64,000 nucleotides of DNA from Marinithermofilum abyssi. Its GTDB lineage: Bacteria; Bacillota; Bacilli; Thermoactinomycetales; DSM-45169. Below are positions 16,868-24,335 of the stretch, in pieces. Every line of letters begins with the position of its first letter. The first letter of the stretch is position 1. The translations under genes and the position numbers were made by a program. The stretch covers positions 124,001 through 188,000 of the forward strand of contig NZ_BMHQ01000003.1 of the NCBI RefSeq assembly GCF_014641195.1, given 5' to 3'. Below the pieces are notes generated by a model that worked only from the letters and a program-made list of their open reading frames with translations, was not told where the DNA came from and made no database searches.

Positions 16868-17446
16868 ATGGGTGGCAGAGTACAGCGTCTCAACGGCAAC
16901 ATGTTGCTTCTCAACTTGTATCTATCGCAAGCAGTGATTTTATTGACTGCGGTGCTGTTATTATGGTGGCAAGGTCGGTTAAATGAACACTTGTTTACCT
17001 GGAGGGAAGGAGAGGATTGGGGGATCGGCGCATTGGCGGGGTTGGCTGTGGTGCTGATCGATTGGCTGTTGGCCAGGTGGCTGCCGGAGGAATGGCTGGA
17101 TGACGGCGGATTAAATCGGCTGTTGTTTCAGAATTTACCGGTCTGGCACATTGCTGTGGTGACGGCATTGGTCGCCGTGGCGGAAGAGCTTCTCTTTCGG
17201 GGAGCAGTACAATATTGGCTTGGTGTTTTTGGCTCCGCTTTGTTGTTTACAGCGATTCACTTTCGTTATCTTCGGAAATGGGTGATGGTGACAGTGTTGT
17301 TCGTGGTCAGTTTAGGACTGGGCTGGCTCACCGAATGGACCCATTCTCTCACGGCGGCGATGGTGGCCCATTTTTTACTGGATTTTGTGTTGGGTGTTTG
17401 CATTCGGTTGGGTAAAATGCCGGGTGCCAAGATTACCGAGGAATGA
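16868..17446 (+). CDS. CPBP-family intramembrane metalloprotease (YpbD-like)
   Basis: 192-aa polytopic membrane protein of the CPBP (Abi/Rce1-like) family. The three catalytic motifs are present: EE...R in 'AEELLFRG', 'FTAIHFRY' and 'HSLTAAMVAHFLLDF'. Position next to fer matches B. subtilis ypbD. Members cleave or process membrane substrates; the target is unknown. ATG 16868 is preferred over GTG 16862 because AAAGGAG (16853-16859) is 8 bases upstream of it. Confidence 0.88.
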   Translation: MGGRVQRLNGNMLLLNLYLSQAVILLTAVLLLWWQGRLNEHLFTWREGEDWGIGALAGLAVVLIDWLLARWLPEEWLDDGGLNRLLFQNLPVWHIAVVTALVAVAEELLFRGAVQYWLGVFGSALLFTAIHFRYLRKWVMVTVLFVVSLGLGWLTEWTHSLTAAMVAHFLLDFVLGVCIRLGKMPGAKITEE

Positions 17447-17478
17447 GCTGCCATATACTATTCATGGAGGTGGAATCC

Positions 17479-17901
17479 ATGAATCGGACATCTGGGGTCA
17501 CGGCGGTGTGGAGCGGGTTGCTGGCAGCAACGGCTGTCCTGTTTTTTCCCGATCATGGAGGGAACTCCTGGGAATGGACTCTGTGGAAGGCGCTCTCCCC
17601 CGAATATGCAGGATTCCTGTTTCTCCTTTATGTCAGTTTTCGATGGATGGCAGCTGCCGTACGCAGATCTCTCAACAGGTTGCTCGGGTTGCCGGTTTCC
17701 TGGAAACACCGCCGCAGGCAGAAGGAGCTGTGGCCGCTGGGAGTTGCTTTGGCGGTGCTCCTGTATCTTTTTATTGAAGTTCCTTGGCATGCTGCTGTGT
17801 TCACTCTTTTATTCAGCGGGAAAGAAGGCTGGGGCTATCTGGAGAAGCGAAGGGCTTTGAAGCGGAGCGGTTATGCAGAAAGCCATTGGGAATCCTCTTG
17901 A
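17479..17901 (+). CDS. Small membrane protein, possibly YpbF/DUF2663-like
   Basis: 140 aa with hydrophobic segments near residues 8-22, 40-56 and 85-112, separated by a very basic stretch ('KHRRRQKE'). ATG 17479 follows GGAGGTGG; the open frame before it is not needed. B. subtilis has the DUF2663 membrane protein YpbF at the matching position between ypbD and ypbH. Length and topology agree, but I cannot confirm homology by eye. The stop codon overlaps the promoter of the tRNA cluster. Confidence 0.65.
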   Translation: MNRTSGVTAVWSGLLAATAVLFFPDHGGNSWEWTLWKALSPEYAGFLFLLYVSFRWMAAAVRRSLNRLLGLPVSWKHRRRQKELWPLGVALAVLLYLFIEVPWHAAVFTLLFSGKEGWGYLEKRRALKRSGYAESHWESS

Positions 17902-17927
17902 CAAGTTCGATTTTGATAGGGTATGAT
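17898..17927 (+). promoter_or_regulatory. Promoter of the four-tRNA cluster
   Basis: TTGACA (17898-17903) and TATGAT (17922-17927) separated by 18 bases, 19 bases before the first tRNA. Confidence 0.75.
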
Positions 17928-17945
17928 CTACAATGTGTCGGTTTT

Positions 17946-18037
17946 GGAGAGGTGTCCGAGAGGCCGAAGGAGCACGATTGGAAATCGTGTAGGCGGTCAC
18001 CACCGTCTCGAGGGTTCGAATCCCTCCCTCTCCGCCA
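17946..18037 (+). tRNA. tRNA-Ser (GGA)
   Basis: Class II tRNA with acceptor pair GGAGAGG / CCTCTCC, a long variable arm, anticodon GGA in 'GATTGGAAATC', T-arm GGTTCGAATCC and encoded CCA. First of four tRNAs in a row. Confidence 0.96.
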
Positions 18038-18051
18038 TCAAGTATGTTCGC

Positions 18052-18144
18052 GGAGAGATACCCAAGAGGCCGAAGGGGACGGTTTGCTAAACCGTTAGGG
18101 GGCATTTTTGCCCCGCGCGGGTTCGAATCCCGCTCTCTCCGCCA
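18052..18144 (+). tRNA. tRNA-Ser (GCT)
   Basis: Class II tRNA with acceptor GGAGAGA / TCTCTCC, anticodon GCT in 'GGTTTGCTAAACC', long variable arm (GGGGGCA...TGCCCC) and encoded CCA. Confidence 0.96.
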
Positions 18145-18159
18145 TTATGGATTTCGTGC

Positions 18160-18236
18160 GGCGGCGTAGCTCAGCTGGCTAGAGCGTACGGTTCATACCC
18201 GTAAGGTCGGGGGTTCGAGGCCCTCCGCCGCCACCA
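18160..18236 (+). tRNA. tRNA-Met (CAT), elongator
   Basis: Acceptor GGCGGCG / CGCCGCC with paired first position, anticodon CAT in the stem TACGG/CCGTA, encoded CCA. The paired 1-72 position argues against an initiator. The sequence strongly resembles Bacillus elongator tRNA-Met; a lysidine-type tRNA-Ile is less likely. Confidence 0.93.
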
Positions 18237-18294
18237 GATATCGATGGGGCGTGGTGTAGACGTCCCCTTTTTCCATAGGGTTGCACAACGAAAC

Positions 18295-18368
18295 GGGGGC
18301 ATAGCCAAGTGGTAAGGCAAGGGACTGCAAATCCCTCATCCCCGGTTCAAATCCGGGTGCCCCCTCCA
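18295..18368 (+). tRNA. tRNA-Cys (GCA)
   Basis: Acceptor GGGGGCA / TGCCCCC, anticodon GCA in 'GGGACTGCAAATCCC', discriminator U as required for tRNA-Cys, encoded CCA. Confidence 0.95.
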
Positions 18369-18390
18369 TCGATCGATAAAACTTCGGAAT

Positions 18391-18425
18391 CCCGGCCATC
18401 CTAAGGCCAACGGGTTCTTTTTTTA
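18391..18425 (+). terminator. Terminator of the tRNA cluster
   Basis: CCCGGCC / GGCC-AA-CGGG stem followed by a run of seven or more T residues. Confidence 0.75.
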
Positions 18426-18433
18426 TAGTTAAA

Positions 18434-18463
18434 TGGACAGGATTGAAAAGGATCATGTATGAT
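18434..18463 (+). promoter_or_regulatory. Candidate promoter of the mecA-type gene
   Basis: TGGACA (18434-18439) and TATGAT (18458-18463) with an 18-base spacer, leaving a leader of about 90 bases. Confidence 0.5.
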
Positions 18464-18480
18464 GGTCCATATAAAGAAAA

Positions 18481-18541
18481 GGAGACCTGACCGCGTAACG
18501 TATCGATTTGTACCCTCATACGCTGTAGTGTGCGGGTCTCC
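18481..18541 (+). promoter_or_regulatory. Long structured leader hairpin before mecA-type gene
   Basis: GGAGACC (18481-18487) pairs with GGTCTCC (18535-18541). Inside, CGCG can pair with TGCG and CGTAT with ATACG, giving a 60-base imperfect hairpin directly before the ribosome site GGGAGGG. No T-run follows, so it is not a plain terminator. It does not match a riboswitch class that I know. Confidence 0.5.
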
Positions 18542-18559
18542 AGCGAGGGAGGGTAAACC

Positions 18560-19156
18560 ATGCGTGTCGAGCGTCTGAGCCGAGATAAAATTCGCTTCTT
18601 CTTGTCTTTAGATGACTTGATGGAGCGAGGGATTGAAAAAGAAGACATGTGGCGAGACATTCCCAAGGTGCATGAACTGTTCAATGATATGATGGAGCAA
18701 GCGTATCAGGAGTTGGGATTTGAGATTGCCGGCCCCGTCGCGGTGGAAGTGTTCGCCCTTCCAGCACAAGGCATGGTGGTAGTCGTCACCCGGGGTCGAA
18801 CGCCCCATCCCTCTGATTTTGACGAATTAGACGACGATGATATGTATGAGTTGGAAATCTCTCTGGAAGAGAGTGACCAAGTGGTTTTTTGCATGAATGA
18901 TTTTGAGGATTTGGTACAGGCTGCGATCCGGTTGAAACCGATGTTGCCGGAAGGGAGCAGGGTGTATGCATATCGCGACCGTTACTACCTGGTGCTCGAC
19001 ACCGACTATGAGTTGAGAACCCTGCAAGCAGCCATTGCCGTCCTGGCGGAGTTCGGTGAAGCTTCTACAACAACGGAACATATTTTGCAGGAATACGGTA
19101 GAACCATTTGGGAAAAAGATGCCGTCAAGCAAATCACTCAATATTTCGCTCCGTGA
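18560..19156 (+). CDS. mecA: MecA/YpbH-type ClpC adaptor protein
   Basis: 198-aa adaptor. The N-terminal domain begins 'MRVERLSRDKIRFFLSLDDLMERGIEKEDMW' in style with MecA, which binds substrates; the C-terminal half ('LEDLVQAAIRL'-like segment and the final 'EYGRTIWEKDAVKQI') matches the ClpC-binding part. MecA-type proteins deliver targets to the ClpCP protease. The middle is acidic (DELDDDD, residues about 90-96). Position upstream of gudB and after the ypbD/ypbF region matches the B. subtilis paralogue ypbH (mecB), so it may be that paralogue or the only copy. ATG 18560 follows GGGAGGG. Confidence 0.88.
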   Translation: MRVERLSRDKIRFFLSLDDLMERGIEKEDMWRDIPKVHELFNDMMEQAYQELGFEIAGPVAVEVFALPAQGMVVVVTRGRTPHPSDFDELDDDDMYELEISLEESDQVVFCMNDFEDLVQAAIRLKPMLPEGSRVYAYRDRYYLVLDTDYELRTLQAAIAVLAEFGEASTTTEHILQEYGRTIWEKDAVKQITQYFAP

Positions 19157-19190
19157 AAAAACGATCGCGCTGTGCGCGGTCGTTTGTTAC
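19157..19190. terminator. Terminator between mecA-type gene and bshB2
   Basis: Stem AACGATCGCGC / GCGCGGTCGTT with a short loop, followed by T residues; lies between convergent genes. Confidence 0.75.
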
Positions 19191-19193
19191 ATT

Positions 19194-19895
19194 TTATGCC
19201 AATCGATCGGGTGGTGTGTCATTGGCAGGGTTTGCGGCTTGGTAATATTCCCGGGTGCGCAAGGATTTCCATTCCCCTTGCATTACGCCGGGAAAAACGC
19301 GTTCGATAGAGCGGTGCTGGGTACGGTGTTGCTGTAGTGCCCGCATGATTTGTTCCCGGTAGGGGCTGACCTCTATTTGATGGGTTACTTGATCATCCGG
19401 AGTGGGAAAGGGAACCGATTTTCTTCCCACAGATCCGGGAATGACGACAAAATACAGCCGGGGTACGCATTGGCTAAGCCCCTGAACCGCCTTGACCGTC
19501 GCCTGATGGATGACTCGGTGGTCAGGGTGGCCGGAAATTCCCTCTGCTGGAAAGGTAATGACTACTTCCGGCTTTTCTTCCCGGATCACCTGGCGGATAT
19601 CCCGCGTTAACTCGTTCTGGGGATACTGCGTCAGTCTACCGTCACCATAGTCCCGCAAGATTACTCGGTCCAATCCAAGCACACGAGCGGCACGGCTCAG
19701 TTCATCAGCACGGACATCTCCCAGCTGTTCGGGGGTGCAAAGCGGCGGCGTACCTGGGCTCCCTGCATCTCCGCGAGTCGCACAATACAAGACGGTGCGC
19801 CAGCCATTTGCTGCATAGCGGGCAATGGTACCCCCACAAGCAAAACTTTCATCATCCGGATGGGCAAATACCCATAACAACGTTCTATTTGACAT
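19194..19895 (-). CDS. bshB2: PIG-L/LmbE deacetylase, probable bacillithiol enzyme BshB2
   Basis: 233-aa zinc deacetylase. Metal and catalytic motifs are 'AHPDDE' near the N-terminus and 'HPDH' near residue 120. In Bacillales this family removes the acetyl group from GlcNAc-malate in bacillithiol synthesis; BshB2-type members also act on bacillithiol S-conjugates. The nearby ypdA (bacilliredoxin/bacillithiol disulfide reductase) supports a bacillithiol role. BshB1 versus BshB2 cannot be fixed by eye; length favours BshB2. Confidence 0.82.
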   Translation of the reverse strand: MSNRTLLWVFAHPDDESFACGGTIARYAANGWRTVLYCATRGDAGSPGTPPLCTPEQLGDVRADELSRAARVLGLDRVILRDYGDGRLTQYPQNELTRDIRQVIREEKPEVVITFPAEGISGHPDHRVIHQATVKAVQGLSQCVPRLYFVVIPGSVGRKSVPFPTPDDQVTHQIEVSPYREQIMRALQQHRTQHRSIERVFPGVMQGEWKSLRTREYYQAANPANDTPPDRLA

Positions 19896-20028
19896 GGGAC
19901 TTCCTCCTTTGGTTCAATCCTATTATACCCGCCGGCACAAAATAAGAAATGGTGTTCTCACCGCGGGACAATGTGTTGTATACTTGGTAATGGATTTATA
20001 GGGAACTACTTTTTTGAGGTGGTCAGGG

Positions 20029-21312
20029 ATGGGACAACTGTCCGAAGCAAGCCGTGATAACTTAGAAGCACAAGAAAATCTCGATGTACTCGCATCCACG
20101 CAAACGGTAATCAAGCAAGCGCTGGATAAACTGGGGTATCCCGAGCATGTATTTGAACTTTTGAAGGAGCCGCTCCGCGTCATGCATGTGCGGATTCCTG
20201 TGCGGATGGACGATGGTTCCGTTCAAGTTTTTACCGGGTTTCGTGCCCAACACAATGATGCTGTCGGCCCCACCAAGGGAGGGGTTCGCTTTCATCCGGA
20301 TGTTACTGAGAGTGAAGTGAAGGCGCTTTCAATCTGGATGAGTCTGAAATCGGGTATTGTCGACCTGCCCTATGGCGGCGGTAAAGGCGGTATCATCTGT
20401 GATCCCCGGCAAATGTCTTTCCGGGAATTGGAACGGCTGTCTCGCGGATATGTGCGGGCGATCAGCCAGATTGTTGGTCCGACCAAGGATATCCCGGCAC
20501 CGGATGTGTTTACCAACTCTCAGATTATGGCTTGGATGATGGATGAATACAGCAGGATCCGGGAGTTTGACTCCCCCGGATTTATTACAGGGAAGCCGCT
20601 GGTACTGGGTGGTTCCCACGGACGGGAAACGGCTACAGCCAAAGGGGTTACCATCATGATCCGGGAGGCTGCCAAAAAGCGAAACATTTCCCTGGAAGGT
20701 GCCCGGGTTGTCATTCAGGGATTTGGCAATGCCGGCAGCTTTTTGGCAAAATTCATGAGCGATGCCGGGGCCAAAGTGATCGGCATCTCCGATGCTTATG
20801 GTGCGCTGCATGATGAAAACGGTTTGGATATCGATTATCTCTTGGATCGCCGTGACTCCTTCGGCACGGTGACCAACCTCTTTAAAGAGACGATTTCCAA
20901 CCAGGATCTGTTGGAGCTGGATTGCGATATTTTGGTACCGGCAGCTGTGGAAAACCAGATTACTGCCGCCAATGCCCACCGTATCAAAGCCAGCATTGTG
21001 GTAGAGGCCGCCAACGGACCGACCACATTGGATGCCACCCGCATTTTGAACGAGCGCGGGATTCTGCTGGTGCCGGATGTTTTGGCCAGTGCCGGCGGGG
21101 TGACGGTATCCTACTTCGAGTGGGTGCAAAACAATCAGGGTTACTACTGGTCGGAAGAAGAAGTGGAACAAAAGCTGGAAGAAATCATGGTCAAAGCTTT
21201 TGAAAATGTATATCAGACGTCCCAGTCCCGCAACATTGACATGCGTCTGGCCGCCTATATGGTGGGTGTTCGCAAAATGGCGGAAGCTTCCCGTTTCCGC
21301 GGGTGGGTATAA
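20029..21312 (+). CDS. gudB: NAD-specific glutamate dehydrogenase
   Basis: 427 aa, full length for RocG/GudB. Catalytic lysine region '[11 protein letters not shown]' and 'PYGGGKGGI' are intact, followed by '[11 protein letters not shown]' and the NAD domain '[11 protein letters not shown]'. The enzyme oxidatively deaminates glutamate to 2-oxoglutarate. ATG 20029 follows GAGGTGG; the frame is open to TTG 20014 but that would include the ribosome site. The gene pair gudB-ypdA is as in B. subtilis. No inactivating duplication such as that in B. subtilis 168 gudB is seen. Confidence 0.94.
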   Translation: MGQLSEASRDNLEAQENLDVLASTQTVIKQALDKLGYPEHVFELLKEPLRVMHVRIPVRMDDGSVQVFTGFRAQHNDAVGPTKGGVRFHPDVTESEVKALSIWMSLKSGIVDLPYGGGKGGIICDPRQMSFRELERLSRGYVRAISQIVGPTKDIPAPDVFTNSQIMAWMMDEYSRIREFDSPGFITGKPLVLGGSHGRETATAKGVTIMIREAAKKRNISLEGARVVIQGFGNAGSFLAKFMSDAGAKVIGISDAYGALHDENGLDIDYLLDRRDSFGTVTNLFKETISNQDLLELDCDILVPAAVENQITAANAHRIKASIVVEAANGPTTLDATRILNERGILLVPDVLASAGGVTVSYFEWVQNNQGYYWSEEEVEQKLEEIMVKAFENVYQTSQSRNIDMRLAAYMVGVRKMAEASRFRGWV

Positions 21313-21335
21313 AAAAGAAAACGCATTCAAAAAGA

Positions 21336-21367
21336 TAAAACACCCTGATTTGATCCGGGTGTTTTTC
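21336..21367 (+). terminator. Terminator after gudB
   Basis: ACACCC(TGA) / (TCC)GGGTGT stem with preceding A-run and following TTTTTC, between gudB and ypdA. Confidence 0.75.
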
Positions 21368-21393
21368 TGTTGGATCCAAGGAGGTAATGCAGT

Positions 21394-22359
21394 ATGGAAG
21401 AAATGATCATCATCGGAGCCGGTCCATGCGGTCTGTCTACCGCTATTGAAGCCAAAAAGCGCGGGATGGAACCGCTGGTTATTGAAAAAGGATGCATTGT
21501 TAACTCCATTTATCATTTTCCCACATTCATGCAGTTTTTCAGTACACCGGAGCTGCTGGAAATCGGTGGGCTGCCTTTTATCAGTTTAGGGGAAAAACCG
21601 ACGCGGTTGGAAGCATTAAAATATTACCGCGCTGCAGTGCAAGCCTATGATTTAAATGTGCATACCTATGAAAAAGTGACTCGGGTTGACCGGGATAGTG
21701 ACGTGTTTACGGTGTATTCCGAGCACAAAGGGGAATCCCGGCAGTATCAGACAAAGAAACTGGTGGTGGCCACGGGTTACTATGATACGCCCAATCGGTT
21801 GAATATTCCTGGGGAAGACCTTCCCAAAGTGCACCACTATTACAAGGAAGCTCATCCATACAGCGGGATGAACGTCCTGGTGATCGGAGGGAAGAATTCT
21901 GCCGTGATTAACGCGATGGATTTGCAGAGAGCAGGAGCCAATGTTACGATGGTCTATCGCCGCGGCGCGTTTACGGACAGTGTGAAGGCATGGCTGAAAC
22001 CGGTGATTGAAAGTGCGATCAACAAAGGCTGGATCCAGATGTACTGGAATACGGAAGTGAAAGAAATCGCGGAGGAGCATGTGGTATTGGAACAGGAAGG
22101 AAAAACCTTCACATTGCCCAATGATGTAGTGTTTGCGATGACGGGATATCGCCCCAACACGGAAATGCTGAAGAAGCTGGGAGTGAAAATCGATTCGGAA
22201 ACCGGGGCGCCGGTGCATGATCCGGATACCTGTGAAACCAATGTTCCCGGATTGTATATTGCCGGAGTAATCGCTGCCGGATTGGATGCCAACTCGATCT
22301 TTATCGAAAACGGCCGCTTTCACGGACATCGGATTGCGGAGCATGCTGCGAAACAATAA
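21394..22359 (+). CDS. ypdA: YpdA-family bacillithiol/bacilliredoxin reductase
   Basis: 321-aa flavoprotein of the thioredoxin-reductase-like fold. FAD site 'IIIGAGPCGLS' at residues 5-15, NADPH site 'VLVIGGKNSAV' near 167, and a C-terminal 'GLYIAGVI' FAD motif. Unlike thioredoxin reductase it lacks the CxxC pair; a conserved single cysteine (Cys14 in 'GPCGLS') is typical of YpdA. It is thought to reduce bacillithiol disulfide. ATG 21394 follows GGAGG. Confidence 0.9.
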   Translation: MEEMIIIGAGPCGLSTAIEAKKRGMEPLVIEKGCIVNSIYHFPTFMQFFSTPELLEIGGLPFISLGEKPTRLEALKYYRAAVQAYDLNVHTYEKVTRVDRDSDVFTVYSEHKGESRQYQTKKLVVATGYYDTPNRLNIPGEDLPKVHHYYKEAHPYSGMNVLVIGGKNSAVINAMDLQRAGANVTMVYRRGAFTDSVKAWLKPVIESAINKGWIQMYWNTEVKEIAEEHVVLEQEGKTFTLPNDVVFAMTGYRPNTEMLKKLGVKIDSETGAPVHDPDTCETNVPGLYIAGVIAAGLDANSIFIENGRFHGHRIAEHAAKQ

Positions 22360-22366
22360 GGAAACG

Positions 22367-22400
22367 AGAAAGTCCCCGCTGAAGCAGGAGACTTTCTTCG
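22367..22400. terminator. Terminator between ypdA and ansA
   Basis: GAAAGTCCCC / GGAGACTTTC imperfect stem between the convergent genes ypdA and ansA. Confidence 0.6.
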
Positions 22401-22423
22401 TGTGTGAATTCCAACCAGGTATT

Positions 22424-23425
22424 TTATATGATTCCATCCTCAAAAAACTCCTGCAACGCCTCGGGATCCTTGGACACATTGAGGGCGGCAATCAGTTGAA
22501 TCCGGGCTTTTTGTCCGTTGAGGCCGTTGGAAAATACAACGCCGAGCTCTTTTAATTCTTTGCCCCCGCCTTCATAGCCGTATACATCTTGTACGATGCC
22601 GTTGTAGCAGCGGGAAACAAGTACGATCGGGATATTGCGGCGGAGGGCTTCTTTGACTCCCGGTAACATGGCAGGGGGAATATTGCCTTGGCCAAGCCCT
22701 TCCAGAACAATTCCTTCAGCTCCCGAATCCAACGCACAGCGAAGGAAGCAATCATCGGTCCCGGCAGCCGCTTTAATCAGATCAACCCGGGCACGGGGTT
22801 GCTTATGAGGCAGTTGGACTTTCTTGGAAATGCTTTGGTGAAAAAGGATATCTTTTTTCGTCACATACCCTACCGGACCGTGGGAAGGGGAGCGGAAGGT
22901 AGCGACGTTGCTGGTATGCGTTTTGGTCACCCAACGTGCGGCATGGATTTCATCATTGAATACGACCAACACACCTTTTCCCTTGGCGCGCGGATGAGCC
23001 GCCGTTCGGATGGCATTCACCAGGTTTACCGGTCCGTCTGCCCCCAATTCACCTTGGCTGCGCATTGCACCCGTGACAACAATGGGCTTGTCGAAGTGCA
23101 GCACCAAGTCCAGATAATAGGCGGTTTCCTCCAATGTATCGGTGCCGTGGGTGATGACCAGTCCGTCGGTCTCCGGACGTTCCAGCCATTCCTTTGCACG
23201 CTGGCTGATTTGAAACATGATGTCCGGAGTGATATGGGGGCTTGGTATATTCAGGTAATGATCCATCTGCACTTTGGCGTGGTCCGACACGTACGGCAGG
23301 ACTGCTTGCAGTGCTTCTGACGAGAGAGGGCGTACACTTTTGGTCTGTTGATCTTCAGCCATGGCGATGGTTCCGCCGGTGGTGACAACTATGATGTTTG
23401 CTTTGGAAGATGGAGCTGAAGTCAT
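22424..23425 (-). CDS. ansA: L-asparaginase
   Basis: 333-aa asparaginase of the bacterial type I/II fold that hydrolyses asparagine to aspartate and ammonia. Both catalytic threonine motifs are visible, 'TTGGTIAM' near residue 15 and 'HGTDTLEET' near residue 93, with a conserved Lys in 'VTGAMRSQGELGADGP' region downstream. No signal peptide is evident, so it is probably cytoplasmic. ATG start follows GGGAGG. It stands as a single convergent gene. Confidence 0.93.
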   Translation of the reverse strand: MTSAPSSKANIIVVTTGGTIAMAEDQQTKSVRPLSSEALQAVLPYVSDHAKVQMDHYLNIPSPHITPDIMFQISQRAKEWLERPETDGLVITHGTDTLEETAYYLDLVLHFDKPIVVTGAMRSQGELGADGPVNLVNAIRTAAHPRAKGKGVLVVFNDEIHAARWVTKTHTSNVATFRSPSHGPVGYVTKKDILFHQSISKKVQLPHKQPRARVDLIKAAAGTDDCFLRCALDSGAEGIVLEGLGQGNIPPAMLPGVKEALRRNIPIVLVSRCYNGIVQDVYGYEGGGKELKELGVVFSNGLNGQKARIQLIAALNVSKDPEALQEFFEDGII

Positions 23426-23502
23426 GGCTGTACCTCCCTTTCACTAAAAAATCCATCCTTCTTATCATACGACAAACGCACGGCAAGCACCAATTGGAAC
23501 TG

Positions 23503-23530
23503 TTTGAAAAGAAGGATGGCGGGATATACT
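23503..23530 (+). promoter_or_regulatory. Possible promoter of the small zinc-ribbon gene
   Basis: TTGAA at 23504 and TATACT (23525-23530) at short spacing. If used, transcription starts near 23537, which argues for a translation start further downstream. Confidence 0.35.
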
Positions 23531-23554
23531 GGGAGAGTAGCCAAAGTGGGTGAT

Positions 23555-23719
23555 ATGGTGGACAAGGGAAGTTATCTGGTACGTATTCGCTGCAACCAAT
23601 GCGGCGAACGATACATATTAAAAGGACGCATGAAAAAAGGAAAAGTGGAAACAGGATTTAAACAATGTGTGTGCGACAATACCATGGATTTTGACATCTC
23701 TTCGGAGAAGCTGCCGTGA
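23555..23719 (+). CDS. Small cysteine-rich (zinc-ribbon-like) protein
   Basis: Short basic protein; from ATG 23555 it has 54 aa. Two cysteine pairs, CNQC and CVC, 28 residues apart suggest one bound zinc. The stretch 'KGSYLVRIRCNQCGERY' looks conserved-domain-like. The start is uncertain: ATG 23516 and TTG 23504 are in frame but lack spaced ribosome sites. Similar small proteins occur in Bacilli at this locus, but I do not know a function. A terminator follows at once. Confidence 0.6.
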   Translation: MVDKGSYLVRIRCNQCGERYILKGRMKKGKVETGFKQCVCDNTMDFDISSEKLP

Positions 23720-23720
23720 T

Positions 23721-23748
23721 GAGCCGGATCAAGTCCGGCTTTTTTTAT
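23721..23748 (+). terminator. Terminator after small zinc-ribbon gene
   Basis: AGCCGGA / TCCGGCT stem with loop TCAAG followed by seven T residues. Confidence 0.88.
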
Positions 23749-23831
23749 TGTGAAAGCGGATCGATTGCATAAATACTGGAACCGGTGTTCAAACTACCCA
23801 TGAGGAAAATCAGCGCGAGGGAGGCGAGATA

Positions 23832-24311
23832 ATGGTCCGACACCGACAATGGATGCGCCGAATCCTCATCGGTTCTCTTTTCATGTTCTTGTTGCCCACA
23901 CTCGGCGGTTCCCATGAATCCTTCGCCACAAAGGCGGTGAAAAGCAATCATTCTTTTTCCGCCAACGATTTGCAATTGATGGCGAATGCCGTTTACGGAG
24001 AGGCGCGCGGGGAGCCCTACATCGGTCAGGTAGCCATTGCGGCAGTCATCTTAAACCGGTTAGAGAGCGAGAAGTTTCCCAACACCGTATCCGGGGTGAT
24101 TTTTCAACCGGGGGCATTTACAGCAGTATCGGATGGCCAGATTTACATGTCACCCAATCAGAAGGCAAAAAAAGCAGTGATGGACGCGGTTAACGGATGG
24201 GATCCGGTAATCGGCGCTCTATACTATTTCAATCCGGCGACGGCCACCTCCTCCTGGATTTGGGGCCGGCCGCAGGTGAAAAGAATCGGTAAACACATTT
24301 TCTGCAGGTAA
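23832..24311 (+). CDS. sleB: Spore cortex-lytic enzyme SleB, short form without PG-binding domain
   Basis: 159 aa: signal peptide (about 1-32), then a single Hydrolase_2 (SleB/CwlJ) domain beginning 'LQLMANAVYGEARGEP', where the conserved Glu acts in lytic transglycosylation of cortex peptidoglycan. B. subtilis SleB is about 305 aa with an N-terminal peptidoglycan-binding domain, absent here. Linkage to ypeB, whose product SleB needs in the spore, supports the SleB name rather than CwlJ (which lacks a signal peptide). ATG 23832 follows GGGAGGCGAG. The ypeB start lies 24 bases past the stop. Confidence 0.88.
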   Translation: MVRHRQWMRRILIGSLFMFLLPTLGGSHESFATKAVKSNHSFSANDLQLMANAVYGEARGEPYIGQVAIAAVILNRLESEKFPNTVSGVIFQPGAFTAVSDGQIYMSPNQKAKKAVMDAVNGWDPVIGALYYFNPATATSSWIWGRPQVKRIGKHIFCR

Positions 24312-24335
24312 ATGAGGGAAAGGAGTGATTCCGTC

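Noticed and set aside
18160-18236. Initiator tRNA-Met
   Set aside because: Position 1 pairs with 72 and the body resembles elongator tRNA-Met.
20329-21516. 395-codon minus-strand frame antisense to gudB
   Set aside because: It is the shadow of a strongly coding plus-strand gene; no family match or ribosome site.
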